DNA of 64,000 nucleotides from the NCBI RefSeq assembly GCF_002933355.1, contig NZ_PDKU01000005.1, forward strand, positions 1 to 64,000. Direction: 5' to 3'. Positions within the stretch are counted from its first letter, which is position 1. Every line of letters begins with the position of its first letter. The notes below the pieces were generated by a model. The model did not search any database. It was not told the DNA's origin and was given only the letters and a program-made list of their open reading frames with translations. Position numbers and translations under genes: made by a program. The DNA is from Candidatus Pantoea edessiphila. Lineage in GTDB: Bacteria; Pseudomonadota; Gammaproteobacteria; Enterobacterales; Enterobacteriaceae. This document shows positions 62,813 through 64,000 of the stretch, piece by piece.

Positions 62813-63679
62813 TTATTCAATATTTTGAATTTGTTCACGAATTTGTTCAATTAATACCTTTAGTTCTATCACACATATAGTTATTTCTGAACTAATTGAT
62901 TTTGACAATAGGGTATTAGACTCACGACTAAGTTCTTGCATCATAAAATCAAGTCTTTTACCTACTGCACCTTGCATTTTTAAAATATTAAATATTTCCT
63001 TAATATGCGTATCTAAACGATCTAATTCTTCTGTTATATCAATACGTTGAGCAATCATTACTAACTCTTGTTCAAGTCGGCAATGTTCTAATTGTAATTT
63101 AATATGTTTTAATTTGTCAAATATACGTTTATGTTGTAATTTCAACACTTCAGGTATATATAAACGTATCTTATTTATTTCATTTTTTATGCTATATAAC
63201 CTTTCTTCAATTAACAATTTCAATTCGTTACCTTCATTTTCACGTGTTTGAATTAAATTGTTTATTGCTTGATTCATTGCATTTAATATTTCAGAATCAA
63301 TAATAACATTATATTGTTCTGATGCAGATATTACACCTGGCCAACGTAAAATTTCTAGTAGATTAATAACGCCATTTACATTATTTTGTATTTTAATCCA
63401 ACGAGTAGCATCTATTATTTGTTTTACTAATTCTTGGTTTATATTTAATTTATTATTGTATGTACAATTAAATTCAATACTTAAAGTACCTTCAATTCTG
63501 CCACGTATAAGACGTTGTCTAATACTTTTTTTAATTTTAACTTCTAATTTTCTAATATATTCTGGTAAATGGATGTATATTTCTAAATAGCGTTGATTAA
63601 CTGAACGAAACTCCCAGTTAATAACACCCCAATAACTTGTTGTTTTATAGCTAGCATAAGCAGTCATGCTTTTAATCAT
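62813..63679 (-). CDS. yicC: YicC family endoribonuclease
   Basis: A 288-residue YicC protein (E. coli 287), a family recently described as endoribonucleases. The opening MIKSMTAYAS and WEFRSVNQRYLEIYIHLPE, a central glutamate-rich helical region and the C-terminal FMMQELSRESNTLLSKS signature are all present. In E. coli yicC lies next to rph, close to dut, so the order is preserved apart from the lost slmA-pyrE-rph and the inserted isomerase-like gene. Confidence 0.95.
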   Translation of the reverse strand: MIKSMTAYASYKTTSYWGVINWEFRSVNQRYLEIYIHLPEYIRKLEVKIKKSIRQRLIRGRIEGTLSIEFNCTYNNKLNINQELVKQIIDATRWIKIQNNVNGVINLLEILRWPGVISASEQYNVIIDSEILNAMNQAINNLIQTRENEGNELKLLIEERLYSIKNEINKIRLYIPEVLKLQHKRIFDKLKHIKLQLEHCRLEQELVMIAQRIDITEELDRLDTHIKEIFNILKMQGAVGKRLDFMMQELSRESNTLLSKSISSEITICVIELKVLIEQIREQIQNIE

Positions 63680-64000
63680 AAGTAATGCTCGTAATGAAAA
63701 TTGTTCAGTAAATATTATGTTTTATATAGTTTCAATAAAATAATCTCAATTAAATTATTATTTAATTGTAAAATATTAGATGCTAATTAATTATATTATC
63801 ATGTTATTTATAAATCATTTAAATAAGTAAATATTTATCGGCAATATTTTTATTAGAAAACTGATGTATCAGAAATATTAATGAAATTAATATTTCAAAT
63901 TAACTATTTTTTATAGTTATATCAGATAATATTATTATCATTGTATTATTTGTAAATAAATACACATTAATATTTTATTTAAAAATATGCTTATTTGAAT
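63680..64000. other. Terminal AT-rich region, no gene seen
   Basis: The last 321 bases contain no reading frame of note, no tRNA and no GC-rich hairpin. It must contain the yicC promoter and runs to the window edge. Confidence 0.5.

Overview
The window is a strongly AT-rich chromosome segment from a gammaproteobacterium close to the Enterobacterales with a reduced genome. Nearly every housekeeping protein is a full-length orthologue of the Escherichia coli protein. Intergenic stretches are AT-rich and empty, and many E. coli neighbours have dropped out. There are no transposases, phage genes or CRISPR arrays. This profile fits a long-associated insect symbiont. A ureide-degradation cluster suggests a symbiont that recycles host nitrogenous waste. 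Stinkbug gut symbionts, for example that of Parastrachia, for which uric-acid recycling has been reported, are one possibility. The host assignment is inference only.

Layout. Positions 1-69 are the 3' end of a 16S rRNA gene with no tRNA or 23S gene after it. rnhA and dnaQ (157-1415) are divergent. The ureide cluster follows (1797-9475): hpxA and hpxB on +, hpxW-hpxX-hpxY on -, hpxJ and hpxK on +. Together they cover allantoin to allantoate, ureidoglycine, oxalurate/oxamate and released ammonia plus an amino acid. Uricase, an allantoin permease and a regulator are not in the window.

From about 10.3 to 53 kb the genes follow one E. coli segment in order, with deletions: ybaL, hemH, adk, htpG, (recR lost), ybaB, dnaX (truncated), hha, ffs, mdlB, mdlA, queC, ppiD, hupB, lon, clpX, clpP, tig, bolA, cyoABCDE, yajR, a thiI remnant, dxs, thiL, nusB, ribH, ribD, secF, secD, yajC, tgt, queA, brnQ and proC. 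purK, purE, cysS, folD and tRNA-Arg(UCU) come next, again as neighbours in E. coli. A last block (coaD, mutM, rpmG, rpmB, coaBC, dut, an orphan TIM-barrel gene, yicC) belongs to a distant E. coli locus.

Retained functions: protein quality control (Lon, ClpXP, HtpG, trigger factor, PpiD), aerobic respiration with haem O (hemH, cyoA-E), Sec secretion (secDF-yajC), cofactors (riboflavin, thiamine, CoA, folate C1), proline and purine synthesis, queuosine, and nitrogen salvage from allantoin. Sequence-level points of interest are a conserved sigma-32 promoter before lon, 4.5S RNA with its own promoter and leader, a free-standing ThiI rhodanese domain with its catalytic cysteine, a DnaX that ends at domain III, a 14-A tract inside coaBC, a fresh 19-bp tandem duplication at the dxs stop codon, and a tRNA gene without encoded CCA.
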